A stretch of DNA of 64,000 nucleotides from Apium graveolens (taxonomy: Eukaryota > Streptophyta > Magnoliopsida > Apiales > Apiaceae). The notes under the pieces were generated by a model, which was not told the origin of the DNA, searched no databases, and saw only the letters and a program-made list of their open reading frames with translations. The translations under genes and the position numbers were made by a program. The stretch's first letter is position 1. Every line of letters starts with the position of its first letter. The stretch is taken from positions 171,908,790 to 171,972,789 of the forward strand of contig NC_133647.1 of the NCBI RefSeq assembly GCF_009905375.1, given 5' to 3'. Shown here one piece after another: positions 10,446 through 21,571 of this stretch.

Positions 10446-10755
10446 TGTAACCTTTTATCAAATTACAGCCAAATGAAGAACAAGAAGAGCAAGAGAATTG
10501 CAGAGGATCAGAACCTGTTCATATATCTCAGAATAAGACAATTAGATAATTAGTTGTCTCTATACCCTCTTGTTTGTCACCTTATAACTCCATACAAAAT
10601 AGTACTATCACAATTCTAACAGAACCATAAAGGAAGTCGAAAATGCCCTTGGGCTTATTACACATTAAAATGTTCACTGCAACACTAGGAAAGAAGTAGA
10701 CATGATCATAATATGTGACTAAGATTGACTGAGAGGAGACTTGGTCCTGCTAATA
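10446..10755 (-). repeat. 3' LTR of element C (left copy)
   Basis: It starts TGTAACCTTT and ends CTGCTAATA on the plus strand. It is aligned without gaps to 15296-15605 with nine substitutions. The boundary is fixed by the GAAAT duplication. The end is TA rather than the usual CA/TG partner on one side, so one terminal dinucleotide is atypical. Confidence 0.9.
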
Positions 10756-10767
10756 CTCCCCCTCAAG

Positions 10768-13700
10768 CTAGGAGGGAAGTTGACCTGAAGCTCCCAGCTT
10801 GCCCAGGAGATAATAGTGTTGTTTAGTTGATAAAGCTTTGGTCAGGACGTCTACGATCTGAGCATGGGTTGGAACATGTTTAGTGATGATTGTGCCTGAG
10901 TTGATTTTATCATGGATAAAGTGACAATCAACTTCCACGTGTTTTGTCCTCTCGTGCAAGATGGGATTGGCTGCAATGGCAATGGCAGCTTGATTGTCAT
11001 AGTGTAGTATAGTAGGAGGAAGATTCTGGAGTCCCATGTCTTTGAGAAGAGCCTTTAGCCAATCAATCTCACAGGATGCTAAAGCCATAGATCGGTATTC
11101 TGCCTCAGCAGTCGATCGAGCAACAGCAGACTATTTCTTGGTTTTCCACGAGATGGTAGATGATTCAAGCAACATACAAAATCCAGTGGTTGATCGACGG
11201 GACATAGGACATGTAGCCCAGTCGTTGTCACAATATGCTTGCATCTTGGCTGCAAAAGAGGAAGATAAGAGAATGCCTTGCCCTGGATTTGAGTTAAGAT
11301 ACCGCAGAAGTTTGTTTGCAGCATCCAGATGAAGAGTGGTTGGGTGTTGCATAAATTGGGTCAGTATATGAACTGAGTAGGAGATGTCAGGACGGGTAAT
11401 CGTGAGGTAGATCAGTTTGCCAAGGATTCGCTGGTATGGATGTGGGTCTTGCAGAAAATCTCCACTAGTGGCAGTTAGGTAAAGATGAATATCCATGGGA
11501 AGTTGGAGTAGAGATAGAGTATCAGCTCCAAATTCTCGAATAAGGTCCAAAGCATACTTCTTTTGGGAAATGAAGAATCCAGCTGCTGATCGATAAATTT
11601 CGAGTCCAAGGAAATACTTAACATCTCCCAAGTCCTTCATATTAAAAGTTGCTGACAACATTGTTTTTAAATGATCAATTTTAACCAGATCATTATCTGC
11701 AAGTAGCAAATCATTAACGTATACAAGAACAAGAGTAATGGAAGATGCAGTGGTGTGTGTAAATAGACTATAATCAGACAGAGACTGAGTAAAGGCTAAA
11801 TCTTTTAGAGTTGAAGAGAGTTTACTCAACCAGTTTCTGGGTGCTTGACGGAGTCCATAGAGGGATTTTTTGAGTCTGCATACCAGCCTAGATTCTGTAG
11901 TTTTCTCCCCCTGATTCAGACTGATCCTGCTTCCAAAATGAGTGTACCCTTTAGGCAACTTCATATACACAGTCTCATATAATTCGCCATGTAGGAATGC
12001 ATTCGTCACATCTATCTGCATTACGTTCCAGTTTTGAAGGGCTGCAACAGTCAACAATGCTCGAACCGTAGTCATTTTGGCTACGGGAGCAAATGTATGC
12101 TCATAGTCCACACCATAGACTTGTCGACATCCCAAAATGACTAGCCGTGACTTGTATCGTTCCACCTTTCCATCTGGATGAAATTTAGTTTTATATAGCC
12201 ATTTACACCCGATGGCTTTCTTGTCAGGAGGTAACATGACTATATCCCATGTATCATTTGCTTTCAATGCCTCTAACTCATCATTCATAGCCTTTACCCA
12301 ATTCTCATCACACACTGCTTGATTAAAAGTCACTGGATCTGTTTGTGAAGTCAGAGAGGAGAGAAACGACTTGAAGACACAATCAATTGGCTGATTTGTA
12401 ACTGTCACCGGGTTTGCAGACGAGGGTGGAAATGGTTTAGAGACATAAGATTCCATCCAAGCTGGAGGTTTGTGAGCTCGAGTTGACCTTCTAGGTGCAA
12501 CAGTTTCTCCTTGAGTGTCTGGGCTGTTCTCATCCACGTTGTCATCAAGTTGAGTGAGCTGAGTTGTCTCTTCTTCATCATACAACAATGGTTCATTCAG
12601 CAAGTTAATATTCTCTTCAGTTCTGGGTTCAAGAAAGGTTACATCATCGACATATGATGAAGGTGATGGGCCAGGCATTGGCATGGCAGTAGAAAGAGGC
12701 TTCATATATGGCTTCGGTGTAGCAGAGTTCAATGGAAAGACATCGTTGAATGTCACATCTCTCGAGACAAACATCTTCATGGTTTTGAGATCAAGGAGTC
12801 TATATCCTTTTTGAGTAACTGGGTAACCCAAGAAAGCACATGGAACTCCTCTAGCAAGTAGCTTGTCATTGCTATGAACAGGATTAACTGCAAACGCTAG
12901 ACATCCAAAGGCTCTCAGCTCGCTGTAATCAATAGATTTATTATGCAAAATCACATACGGACATTTGTTTTCAAGGACAAGTGATGGCAACCGGTTAATA
13001 ATATAGGCAGCCGTGAGAACTGATTCACCCCAGTATGACAAATACAACCCTGACTGGAACATGAGAGCACGAGCCACTTCCAACAGGTGCCTATGATTTC
13101 TCTCTACGCAAGCATTTTGCTGAGGTCTGTAGTTGCACGAAGTTTGGTGGACGATACCGTGTCCTTCAAAAAAGGTTCTACACACTGCATCTTTGAACTC
13201 GAGAGTGTTGTCAGACCTCACAATTTGTATTGTGGCCTTGAATTGATTCTACACATAATTACTGAATATTTCCAGGGACTTTAAATACTCTGATTTGCAT
13301 TACAAAAGGTATATCCAGGTCATCCTCGTATAGTCATCGACTATTGTGAGGAAGTATTTGAATCTTTGTCTAGTGCACACCGTGTAGGGACCCCATATAT
13401 CTGTGTGTATCAACTGAAAAGCTTTTGCAGCATAGGATTCACTCACTGGAAATGGAAGTTTCGTAAACTTTGCCATTGGGCAAGTTATGCATACTTGAGT
13501 ATTTCCATGAGCACAATATTTGATGCAGTCAATTAGCTTTATCTTCGATTCAGGGGCATGGCCAAGCCTATTGTGCCATAAGGTGAATTGATCTGCCAGA
13601 GACGCTTTGGAAGCAGTGAGACATTGAGCTTTAGAAGGCATTGTCAACTCACTATCTACTGTGTTTGACATGTGATACAGGTCATTGACCACTGTGCCCT

Positions 13701-14082
13701 TGCCTTTAACTTTGTGAGAGAAAGTATCTACAATGGTACATGTGTCCGGAGAGAACATAGCATAGCATTGATTGTCTTGTGCTAACTTGTGAATCGAGAG
13801 TAAATTATGTGTGAACTTGGGCAAATATAGCACATCGAGCAACCGTAAACCATTCTGTAGATAGACATCACCCACATGTGACACAGCAGCCTTGGCTCCA
13901 GTGGGAAGATTCACGATCATATTTGCTGCAGCAACTTTCTTATTAACTAAAAGCTCCAAATCAGATGTCATGTGATTGGTGGCCCCAGTGTCCATAATCC
14001 AGTCAGTTGAAGCTGCTTGTACATTATAGCAAGTAATCATGCCAGAAAAAAGGGCTATCCAAATATTCTTCAGAGAATTCAT
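10768..14082 (-). pseudogene. pol of element C (protease, integrase, RT, RNase H)
   Basis: Domains on the minus strand, in order. The protease motif WIMDTGATNHMT lies near 14000. The integrase zinc domain contains LWHNRLGHAPESK and CITCPMAK, followed by the core with HTDIWGP and IVDDYTRMTW. The core breaks at about 13297 and resumes as RSDNTLEFK and PQQNACVERN. RT contains YVNDLLLADND at the catalytic box, where the family has YVDD, so an active-site Asp is replaced by Asn. RNase H has CDNDWA and, after an in-frame TAG at about 11128, continues in the same frame as [12 protein letters not shown]. The breaks plus the RT change make it inactive. Confidence 0.9.
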
Positions 14083-14311
14083 GACTCATTGACTGAGGTT
14101 GAGTGGGCAACAATTGAAGTAATTGTTGTAGTTGGTGAGCAGATAGTGACACTTGAGATGAGGAGGATTCTATATCATGACCAATAGAGACATGAGATGC
14201 ACTAAGACCTTTGCGTGAAACATTGTGTCTGGGTGGAGGCCATTTTCTATTAGAAGGAACAGACTGGTTCTTATGGATTTGTGTAGGTTTGGGTTTATAC
14301 TTATAGTGTTA

Positions 14312-15144
14312 TTAAGGATATTCTATGATATTCCAACAATTATCATGAGTATGACCCCTGCCACCACAGGCACTACAAAGGACAGGTTTATTAGGTTGAA
14401 AACTAGCTTTAGTAAACATAGCTGCCATGTCATTATCAAGAGTATACGAGGACTTCAACACTTCCTTTTGAGATTCCTCCTGTTGAATGGACGCACACGC
14501 CATTTCAACACTGGGTAAAGGGGTTATCATTAACAGTTGACTACGTTGGGGACCAAATACATCATCCAAGCCATTAAGAAATTGAAAAAGTTTGGCTTCT
14601 TCTTTTTGTGTGTGAATGGCTTTTAAAGGGCGGTAACATCTGCACCAACAGTGGTGAGAGATGGCAAGAGATTCATGGATTCCAGCTCTTCCCAAACACT
14701 ACTAATAGAGGTAAAATAATCAGCAACAGGGGCTCCATTTTATTTCATACCAAAGAGTTCTTTACTCAACTTGTATTTTCTAGATCCGTTCGTTAGAAGG
14801 AATCATTTTTCAAACTGGTTCCAAACTTCAGAAGCAGATGTAATAAACAAAACAGATTTTTTAATAGAATCGCAGATGTTATTATGGATCCAAGAAAGTA
14901 CCATATTATTGCAGGTGTCCCATTGAATGGCTTCAGTGGTTTCAGTGGTGCTGCGTTTCTCAGATCCATCAACAAACCCAATTTTTCGTTTGGATGAGAG
15001 TTGGATCTCCATAGACCGTTTTCAGGCTCGATAATCTCCAGCTCCTTGCAGTTTGGTGACACAGATGGAGAGAGGGTTGTCTGAAGGATGAAGGAAAAGC
15101 GGGTTCTACATATCCGTAAAAGAGAACTTGCTTCCAAACGCCAT
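14312..15144 (-). pseudogene. gag of element C
   Basis: Gag forms the capsid-like particle and binds RNA. The likely ATG is at 15144, and an in-frame stop follows after about 12 codons. MEIQLSSKRKIGFVDGS (start near 15012) is the conserved core of Copia gag of the UBN2/Retrotran_gag type. The downstream frame 14312-14695 holds a zinc knuckle, CSACGGRGHTHDNC (C-X2-C-X4-H-X4-C). At least three stops and frame changes separate these parts, so no full gag can be made. Confidence 0.8.
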
Positions 15145-15283
15145 GATTCGAATTATAACAGAACACCAGCTCACTCTTGAATCACAAAGGCTTTGAAGAT
15201 GGGAGGAGCTAACTTTCTGAGTAACAACTATATATGAACAACTAGGTATCACTCTGATTAATTCACTCTGTTCAGCATTAGCA

Positions 15284-15295
15284 GCTCTGATACCA
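15284..15295 (-). other. primer-binding site of element C (initiator Met-tRNA)
   Basis: The minus-strand sequence TGGTATCAGAGC directly abuts the LTR. It is the canonical Copia primer-binding site complementary to the 3' end region of plant initiator methionine tRNA. Confidence 0.85.
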
Positions 15296-15605
15296 TGTAA
15301 CCTTTTATCAAATTACAGCCAAATGAAGAACAAGAAGAGCAAGAGAATTGCAGAGAATCAAAACCTGTTCATATATCTCAGAATAAGACAATTAGATAAT
15401 TAGATGTCTCTCTACCCTCTTGTTTGTCACCTTATAACTCCATACAAAATAGTACTATCACAATTCTAAGAGAACCATAAAGGAAGTCTAAAATGCCCTT
15501 GGGCTTATTACACATTAAAATGTTCACCGCAACACTAGGAAAGAAGTAGACATGATCATGATATGTGACTAAGATTGACCGAGAGGAGACTTGGTCCTGC
15601 TAATA
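15296..15605 (-). repeat. 5' LTR of element C (right copy)
   Basis: This is the 310-bp partner of the LTR at 10446-10755. On the minus strand it is followed directly by the primer-binding site, and the GAAAT duplication follows at 15606-15610. Confidence 0.9.
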
Positions 15606-16190
15606 GAAATAAAAATAAATTTACCGCCAATAGACATACATTACTATTTGGAAAAATAGAAATATTCATTAGCCAGCTTATTTACAGAGCAAGACATGAA
15701 TAGCGTTCTTTTAGTTTACATTAGTTAGCTAAGCTTGTTCTAATTCTAGCTAATGCATTCGGCATTTCGGCTAAATACATGAATCATTGACATTGATTCG
15801 CCCAAGCAAAACTTCTTGATTAACAGGGATAAGAAGAAGTAAAATACTTGTCTCTATTTTAACAACAATGAATCTTGACTTTGCTTTTATCTACATTTTT
15901 GTTGTCTTTAACCTTTGGAGCATCCGTTTGGTTAAACCAAAAGGGATCAGCTATATTCCTTCATAGGATCAACTATAATATATATAATTTTAGATGATAA
16001 ACATATGACATTGCTTTGACAGCACTTAAAGAGATCTTTATTCTCTAGGTTTCTCAGATTAAAACAAAATACAACTGCATAAATAGCCCTTTAGATAATT
16101 ATCCGAACCATATCAAATGTTGGAGATTCATATATAATGTAACTTATCCATAGATATATATACTCTGATCATTTCGAGTACTCCGAAAAA
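15606..16190. other. intergenic stretch upstream of the 16191 gene
   Basis: AT-rich DNA without ORFs or clear repeats. ATATATATAC at about 16154-16163 could act as a TATA element, but it lies only about 30 bp before the ATG. It would leave almost no leader, so the true start of transcription is unclear. Confidence 0.4.
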
Positions 16191-16670
16191 ATGGGTCAGA
16201 ATCTCTGTTGTATGAAGCACACGGGTTCCGGAAATGATCACACCAAGAAGGCTAGCAATAATGGTTCAAATTTGAGCACAAAGAGAAATTTAGACAGGAA
16301 GAGTAAACAGGTGCATTGTTCATGCGAAAATAAAGTGAAATTATTGACATTGGAGGATTATTTAGTGGATTCACAGGAAGTGAATAGATACGCTCAATGC
16401 ATTACTGATATTGGTGATCATCAACGTCAAATTGTTCAGAAAGGTTATCAGAAGATCCATCCAGCTTCTCCAGATGTCAATGCTGGTTTTTATACCCCGA
16501 GAATAAGCTTTTCTTCGGATAAAATAGGTCTGTTGGGAAGAGTTGATGAAGAAAATGAAGATGGTAGTTCGACTAGTGGGAGAGGGAAGAAGAGGGTGAG
16601 TTTTAAGTTGCCAGATGAAGCTGATATTATTGTATTTTATCCATCAGATGACACATTTGAAGATTACTGA
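16191..16670 (+). CDS. small N-myristoylated/palmitoylated protein of unknown function (159 aa)
   Basis: This is a single open frame of 159 codons starting MGQNLCC. Gly2 with Cys at position 6 fits an N-myristoylation site, and Cys6/Cys7 are likely palmitoylation sites, so the protein probably sits on the cytosolic face of the plasma membrane. The rest is hydrophilic and looks disordered, with Lys/Asn/Ser-rich residues 15-45. An acidic stretch (VDEENEDGSSTSGRG) precedes a conserved-looking C-terminal motif, KKRVSFKLPDEADIIVFYPS (about residues 133-152). KRVSFKLP is also an RVxF-like site of the kind used to dock protein phosphatase 1. I do not recognise a named family. It could be a plant-specific membrane adaptor. 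The gene looks intact and is not part of the adjacent transposon. Confidence 0.7.
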   Translation: MGQNLCCMKHTGSGNDHTKKASNNGSNLSTKRNLDRKSKQVHCSCENKVKLLTLEDYLVDSQEVNRYAQCITDIGDHQRQIVQKGYQKIHPASPDVNAGFYTPRISFSSDKIGLLGRVDEENEDGSSTSGRGKKRVSFKLPDEADIIVFYPSDDTFEDY

Positions 16671-17917
16671 TGACTTCTGGCCTCAGAAATTCCGCCAAAC
16701 CATACAGAGTTCTTCACAAATTTAATTTGTTCAAAGCATTAAAATGCTTCAAGTATCAACTTTAGATAATTAAGTTTAAAAGGTTCCTCAAAGGAAACTT
16801 AGAGAAAATTTTCTCCATGTACTACGTCCATAAAGTTTCTAGAGGGGAATTGTGTTTCAACTTTCAAAAACTTTAGATTGCGATATTTAACAAATATTTT
16901 AAGTATTTAACTTTTTACTGTAAAAAACAATTATTTGAATTTTCATAATGTATCATCATTTAACAAGTCTCGAAGAAATCTAGATCTATCATAAAAAGAG
17001 CAAGAAAAATACCGCTACATCAAAAAGCGACATTCACCGAGTACTATTATTTGTGGACTCCTGAGCCAAAATTTAAGAACGGACCAAGATCAAATCCTAT
17101 TGTTGACTGTATTGGTTTTATGTTTTTTTTACATTTTAATCCATAATATAAGCATGTGAATGTGATGCAGGTAATGCATATATATCACCTCTTAAGTTAT
17201 AATCCAGCCTCCTTGGTGCTTTCTGATCCCAGCATTCGAATGATTCGTTATTAGAAAAAAGTTAAGTAGCAAAATAACAGAAGAAACATTTTGTTTTCCT
17301 TTTTCTTTTTTCAGGTTTAGATGCATAAGCACCCCAAAAACATAGAAACCATAAATTGATCAAGCGTGGAATATTTTACTTGCTCATGCCGTAAACCCTC
17401 TGCCCCATGTTGATATCCAATGCTCACACACCGTGAACTCTACTTGCTCACAATTTTCCCTTATTCATTTTTTTTTTTGCTAAATTAATTTTCCCTTATT
17501 TTTTATAATGAGAATCTTTTTTTATAACCAAATATCCTGACCAGTTTACGTGACATGATCTCTTATACATTCACCTGCAATTGACTCTAAATTTTGAGAT
17601 GATAAATTTCTAAAAACTCGATTTCACAAAATGAGTTACTTGTGATGGATTTATTTAACACCCGCTAAAAAGAAAAACGCTGTAATTGTCCTGCATCTTA
17701 ATCATAATTAATCTGGAGAGGGAGGAATCGGTCATTTCACAAAACAAGATAATGTAGATGGTCGGCACTTCGAAAATGTGGCTAAAATCTCACCGTAGTG
17801 CACACCTACCAATCCTCACTTTATGTAGGGCACAATTTACCGACACTCACGGATATCAAAACGATAAAATATAACTTGTCATTATGATAAAGTAAATGTA
17901 AACTTACTACATCTCCC
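16671..17917. other. intergenic stretch
   Basis: AT-rich, with no ORF above noise and no repeat I can name. It holds the 3' flank of the 16191 gene and the upstream region of the 18004 gene. Confidence 0.5.
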
Positions 17918-17927
17918 TTTATATAGT
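17918..17927 (+). promoter_or_regulatory. TATA box of the early nodulin-like gene
   Basis: TTTATATAGT lies about 77-86 bp before the ATG at 18004 in an otherwise non-coding stretch. That is the normal distance for a plant core promoter with a 45-55-bp leader. Confidence 0.55.
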
Positions 17928-18003
17928 ACCTTACCATAACACAAAAGTTGGTACACTTCAATACCAGTTGTTTTAGTTTGAAGAGACTAATCTAGCTTTT
18001 CTA

Positions 18004-19335
18004 ATGGCTAGGTTTGATATCTTCACTTGTTTGGTTGTTGTGTCATTGGCTATGGGAGGTGTATTGGTTCAAGCCCATGTCCACCATATTGTTAAAGGTG
18101 AAACCGGGTGGGAACAGTTTTTTGAGCTGGGTTTTAAATCTTCAGAACTCATGATGTTCAAAGTTGGAGATCATATTTGTAAGTTCACTCTTTCCTCTTA
18201 TTTAATTTGGTCGATTAGTAGTAGCAAAGGTAGTATTAGACTGTTTAATATATAGAAAAATAGTAGTGACAATTTCTTGATGTGTAAAAGCTACCTTGAT
18301 AATAGCAAAAGGCCGAGAATTCTAATTTTGGTTCTTGATATAAATAAGAAGTTGAAACAAGAGACCTAGACACAAGAGACCTAGAGTTTAAGTGTTTGTG
18401 TTGTAAATTTTGTAGAATAGTTTATGTAGCTTCTATAGGATACACAATAATTCGGTACAAGATCTTAAACCTTACTCAAAACTTCTTCAAATATATGTAT
18501 AGGCAAATAGGCAACCTTTTCAGATATATGGATAACAGTGCAAGAGAAACACAATTGCAAGTGACTAAATGAGGGTAAAATACCAAATGTGATTGAGAAT
18601 TGAAGTTTCGATGGAGACATATGTGCGAAAAAGGTAGTTTTAGCGTATCATCGTAACATCCCACATCGATTAAATTAAGAGTACTCAAGTTAAAACGACA
18701 AATTTGCAATTAATGTATATCAAATTACCAGCTCTTTTGGATTAATTTGTAGTGGGCTGTTGGGCCCAGATATGCATTTAGTTGTAGGTTTGAATATTAT
18801 AATCACAGTCTTTTTTATAACAAGAAATGTACGAATTCGAATTTGGGTGGACTGTCAGTCTAAACACTGAATTTCCTTAAAAGAAACGGACATTAGCCGA
18901 CTCTTGATTATTCTAAATGCAGTACGACGTTTAATACAAATGTTGATGTTTTCACTTTTTGCAGGGTTCCGCAATGCACAGGATGGTATCGTGGAGCTGC
19001 AAAGCCGCGACGAGTACTTATCGTGCGATGTATCGAATCCAATCAAAATGTACACAGACGGTCCAGACAAGATCTCCCTGCAGGAAGAAGGTATCCGCTA
19101 CTTCGCAAGTGGGAATCCAAGAGAATGTAAGAATGGTTTGAAGCTACACGTAGAGGTGCATCCTCAACAGAAGAATGAGGGAACAGAATCAGCTGCATCA
19201 ACTACAATAACAGCTTCATCAAATGGTTCTGATGTGGTCAAGGCAGCTGGGCCTACTTCAACTTCAACCCGTCTTGGTGGGTTTTCGAATATGGTTTTTA
19301 TTTGCCTCCTGGTTTTAGTTGTGGGCTTGGTTTAA
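18004..19335 (+). CDS. early nodulin-like (phytocyanin-domain) GPI-anchored protein, two exons
   Basis: Exon 1 is 18004-18178 and exon 2 is 18965-19335, with a GT-AG intron of 786 bp. The joined frame has 181 codons and reads GDHIWFRNAQDGIVEL across the splice. An N-terminal signal peptide (MARFDIFTCLVVVSLAMGGV, cleaved near LVQA-H) is followed by the phytocyanin fold. Cys in YLSCDVSNPI and Cys in NPRECKNGLKL form the family's disulfide. The copper ligands (His, Cys, His, Met/Gln) are absent, as in early nodulin-like proteins, so it should not bind copper. A Ser/Thr/Ala-rich arabinogalactan-like stretch and a hydrophobic tail (FSNMVFICLLVLVVGLV) indicate a GPI anchor. The expected site is the outer face of the plasma membrane or the wall. 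The exact ligand is unknown. Confidence 0.88.
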
Positions 19336-20158
19336 AAACCTTTAAGTTGGTAGCACAAGACCCTTAATTAGTGTTTTGTAATAAATTACTTGGATTTGTA
19401 GTGAGATTAGGATTTAGATAATATTATTACGTAGATGATCTAGTCCAAGTATGATGTAATCTGCGAGATCATTTCGTATCCTATAATATTATGGACCATT
19501 TCTAATTTTTCCCGTATTTTACACTCTCCTCCTAACTATCACGGATAACTAACTATTGTCAAAATTAACAATGTTGGCCAGTGAAATGGATGATCGGTTG
19601 AATTTAGCCGATTAAATTTAACCATATTTACTTAGATGCCCACCAGCACAATCAATCGACAAGCTTAGGATGCCCACCATCACGATCACAATTCATGACC
19701 CATTGCCCCCCATTGCACAAACTTCCATTTGCTGGACAGACCAGAGCTGTCAAGTTTAGCATTTTCCTATAATTAGTGATATTTTCAACCGATGGTATTC
19801 GAGCCATATTACATCTATTTTGGGTTTTTTGTACTAAAAAATTACCAAATTACCTATATTCTTGTTTTCGATTTTAATTTTTTTCAACTTCTATTTTGGG
19901 TTTTTTGTACTAAAAAATGGTATTGATAGGTGTCTTATTTATACTGTGTCTTTTTGTAGAGAACATTTGAGAATTTAGAATGTCACTTAGCTCAGAGACA
20001 ATTTTATATAGAAGATGTGTTTGTTTAGCCTTGTAATTTTTATATGGAAAAGAGACCACAATATGAAGAGACCTTGTAATGTGAAGGGCTTATTGTCCTC
20101 AAGTAAGATATATTTATTTTCGAGGCATAACAAAAGTTTCATACATTTGCATAGCAAT
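19336..20158. other. intergenic stretch between convergent genes
   Basis: This lies between the 3' end of the plus-strand nodulin-like gene (AATAAA-like signal at about 19379) and the 3' end of the minus-strand acyltransferase. The phrase TTTTGGGTTTTTTGTACT occurs twice (about 19818 and 19894), a small local duplication. No gene is seen. Confidence 0.5.
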
Positions 20159-21319
20159 TTAAGTTTCATCAAGACTTTGATTCCATGAATTTCCAAATGC
20201 TCTATTGAATAGTGGCATTACATGCCCTTCCAAACCAACACAACTCATCAAGAATTCATATACAAGCACATACTCTTTCACCATCAACGTATCTACATTC
20301 TTTTGCATCAAATCCAGGATCACCAGCCACACAAATGTGATCATTATGAAACCAATAATCATCGGTGACACAATTACTCGAGGCGGATGCCACCGGCTGC
20401 TAAACTTCTTCTTTAACTCACCCTCGATAACGACACACAACCCTTGCATGACAAAGAAATATGTGTAACCCCAATTGGGCCCAGTCCGGAATAACTGATA
20501 GTTCAGAAGCTCATGCATGAGTCCAGACACGAGAAATGTCGCCATAATGGCCAAAAAATACGCCCATGTACGGCCTAATATTTTTTTAACATAGTTGTAT
20601 ATAGGTCTGAATATCGTTAGGCGAAGTATATCAGAAGAAATCAAGTTCCATCTTTTGCCCCAGTAATCCCCAATTGATGTTGAGAGTAATGGTTCATCAA
20701 ATGGTTTCCGAACCTCTACTCCTAGCAATGATTGTGCAATGATAGCACACAATGCCAACATGACTTCTAAACCGATGTAGACGTTCGACATATAGAAAAA
20801 CATAAGCATTTTTGGATTTAAGGACTCTCTGTAAGCATAGAAAAGTAAAATTGAGGGTAGGTACATTGCTTTCATAGCATAATGCGAATATGGTTTTAGG
20901 CCATTGCTCTTGGTGATGACAACTGAAGATGGAATTTCTACAATTTCTTCATATTGTCCATTAATCTTTTTTATGGGAGCCTCCTTTGTAGGGTTTTCTT
21001 CGGCTATAATGATTGGTAAACATGCAACTGCCAAGAACTGGGACAGAGGAAGTGATGGATCGGATAGAGGGCCCGTACCAAATGAGAGGAGAAGGAGCTT
21101 GAAATTTGCTACCCAAGACAAGCAGAAAGCAGTTGAATATCCTAGATGATATGAAGTAAGAAATTGAAGAGGAAGGAAGACAAAGAGGCACATGACAGGG
21201 AGCATTGGTATGAGCCTGAGTATACCTTTCGGAACAACTTTAGATACGCCATGGCAATAATATAGAGATAAAATTGCAGAAGTCCAGACCAAAAGATAGT
21301 TTTTAATCTCCCCTTCCAT
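20159..21319 (-). CDS. wax-synthase-like long-chain-alcohol O-acyltransferase (MBOAT family), copy 1
   Basis: This is an intact 386-codon, single-exon frame starting MEGEIKNYLLVW. It has about eight hydrophobic membrane segments over its whole length. The family core is present: DYWGKRWNLISSDILRLTIF (residues 218-237) and the invariant His269 in SGLMHELLNYQLF. A second conserved stretch, FFVMQGLCVVIEG, follows. Plant wax synthases transfer an acyl group from acyl-CoA to a fatty alcohol in the ER. The same family also includes sterol acyltransferases, so the substrate is uncertain. The length fits the family (about 340-390 aa). The start matches that of the paralogue near 34554. A soluble loop at about residues 105-145 is the most divergent part between the two copies. 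Confidence 0.9.
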   Translation of the reverse strand: MEGEIKNYLLVWTSAILSLYYCHGVSKVVPKGILRLIPMLPVMCLFVFLPLQFLTSYHLGYSTAFCLSWVANFKLLLLSFGTGPLSDPSLPLSQFLAVACLPIIIAEENPTKEAPIKKINGQYEEIVEIPSSVVITKSNGLKPYSHYAMKAMYLPSILLFYAYRESLNPKMLMFFYMSNVYIGLEVMLALCAIIAQSLLGVEVRKPFDEPLLSTSIGDYWGKRWNLISSDILRLTIFRPIYNYVKKILGRTWAYFLAIMATFLVSGLMHELLNYQLFRTGPNWGYTYFFVMQGLCVVIEGELKKKFSSRWHPPRVIVSPMIIGFIMITFVWLVILDLMQKNVDTLMVKEYVLVYEFLMSCVGLEGHVMPLFNRAFGNSWNQSLDET

Positions 21320-21561
21320 ATTGTTAGCTTATCTGAGGTTTTAACTTGGTTTAAACATTCTTTATTATAGCTGAAATTTGTAATGTACTTGAATTTGAGT
21401 CATACAAAGAGTGTCATTTCAATCCTTAGGCTTATTTCAATGCCAATTGCCGCAAGGAAGTTGTGCATCACTATTTCTAGTCACATACAGAGTAGTATGT
21501 GGTTGTTGGCTTGTGCTTGAGCCTATTTGTGGGAAAAATGGGATTCGAGTGACAGTAGCCT
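21320..21561. other. upstream region of acyltransferase copy 1
   Basis: This short interval should hold the promoter of the minus-strand gene. I see no clear TATA box. It is bounded by the Mutator-type MITE's target duplication. Confidence 0.35.
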
Positions 21562-21571
21562 AAATGTTAAA

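Larger units (their letters stand above)
10446..15605 (-). mobile_element. full-length Copia element C (minus strand, decayed)
   Basis: Two 310-bp LTRs (10446-10755 and 15296-15605) are flanked by a perfect 5-bp target duplication, GAAAT (10441-10445 and 15606-15610). Reading the minus strand from the right: LTR, initiator-Met-tRNA primer site, gag, protease, integrase, RT, RNase H, LTR. By eye the LTRs differ at 9 of 310 positions (about 97% identity), so the insertion is fairly recent although the coding region is full of stops. The short LTRs and the gag type suggest an Ale/Retrofit-like lineage. Confidence 0.9.

Noticed and set aside
20205..21149. Plus-strand open frames opposite the acyltransferase gene
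   Set aside because: Antisense shadows of an intact, family-matching minus-strand gene.
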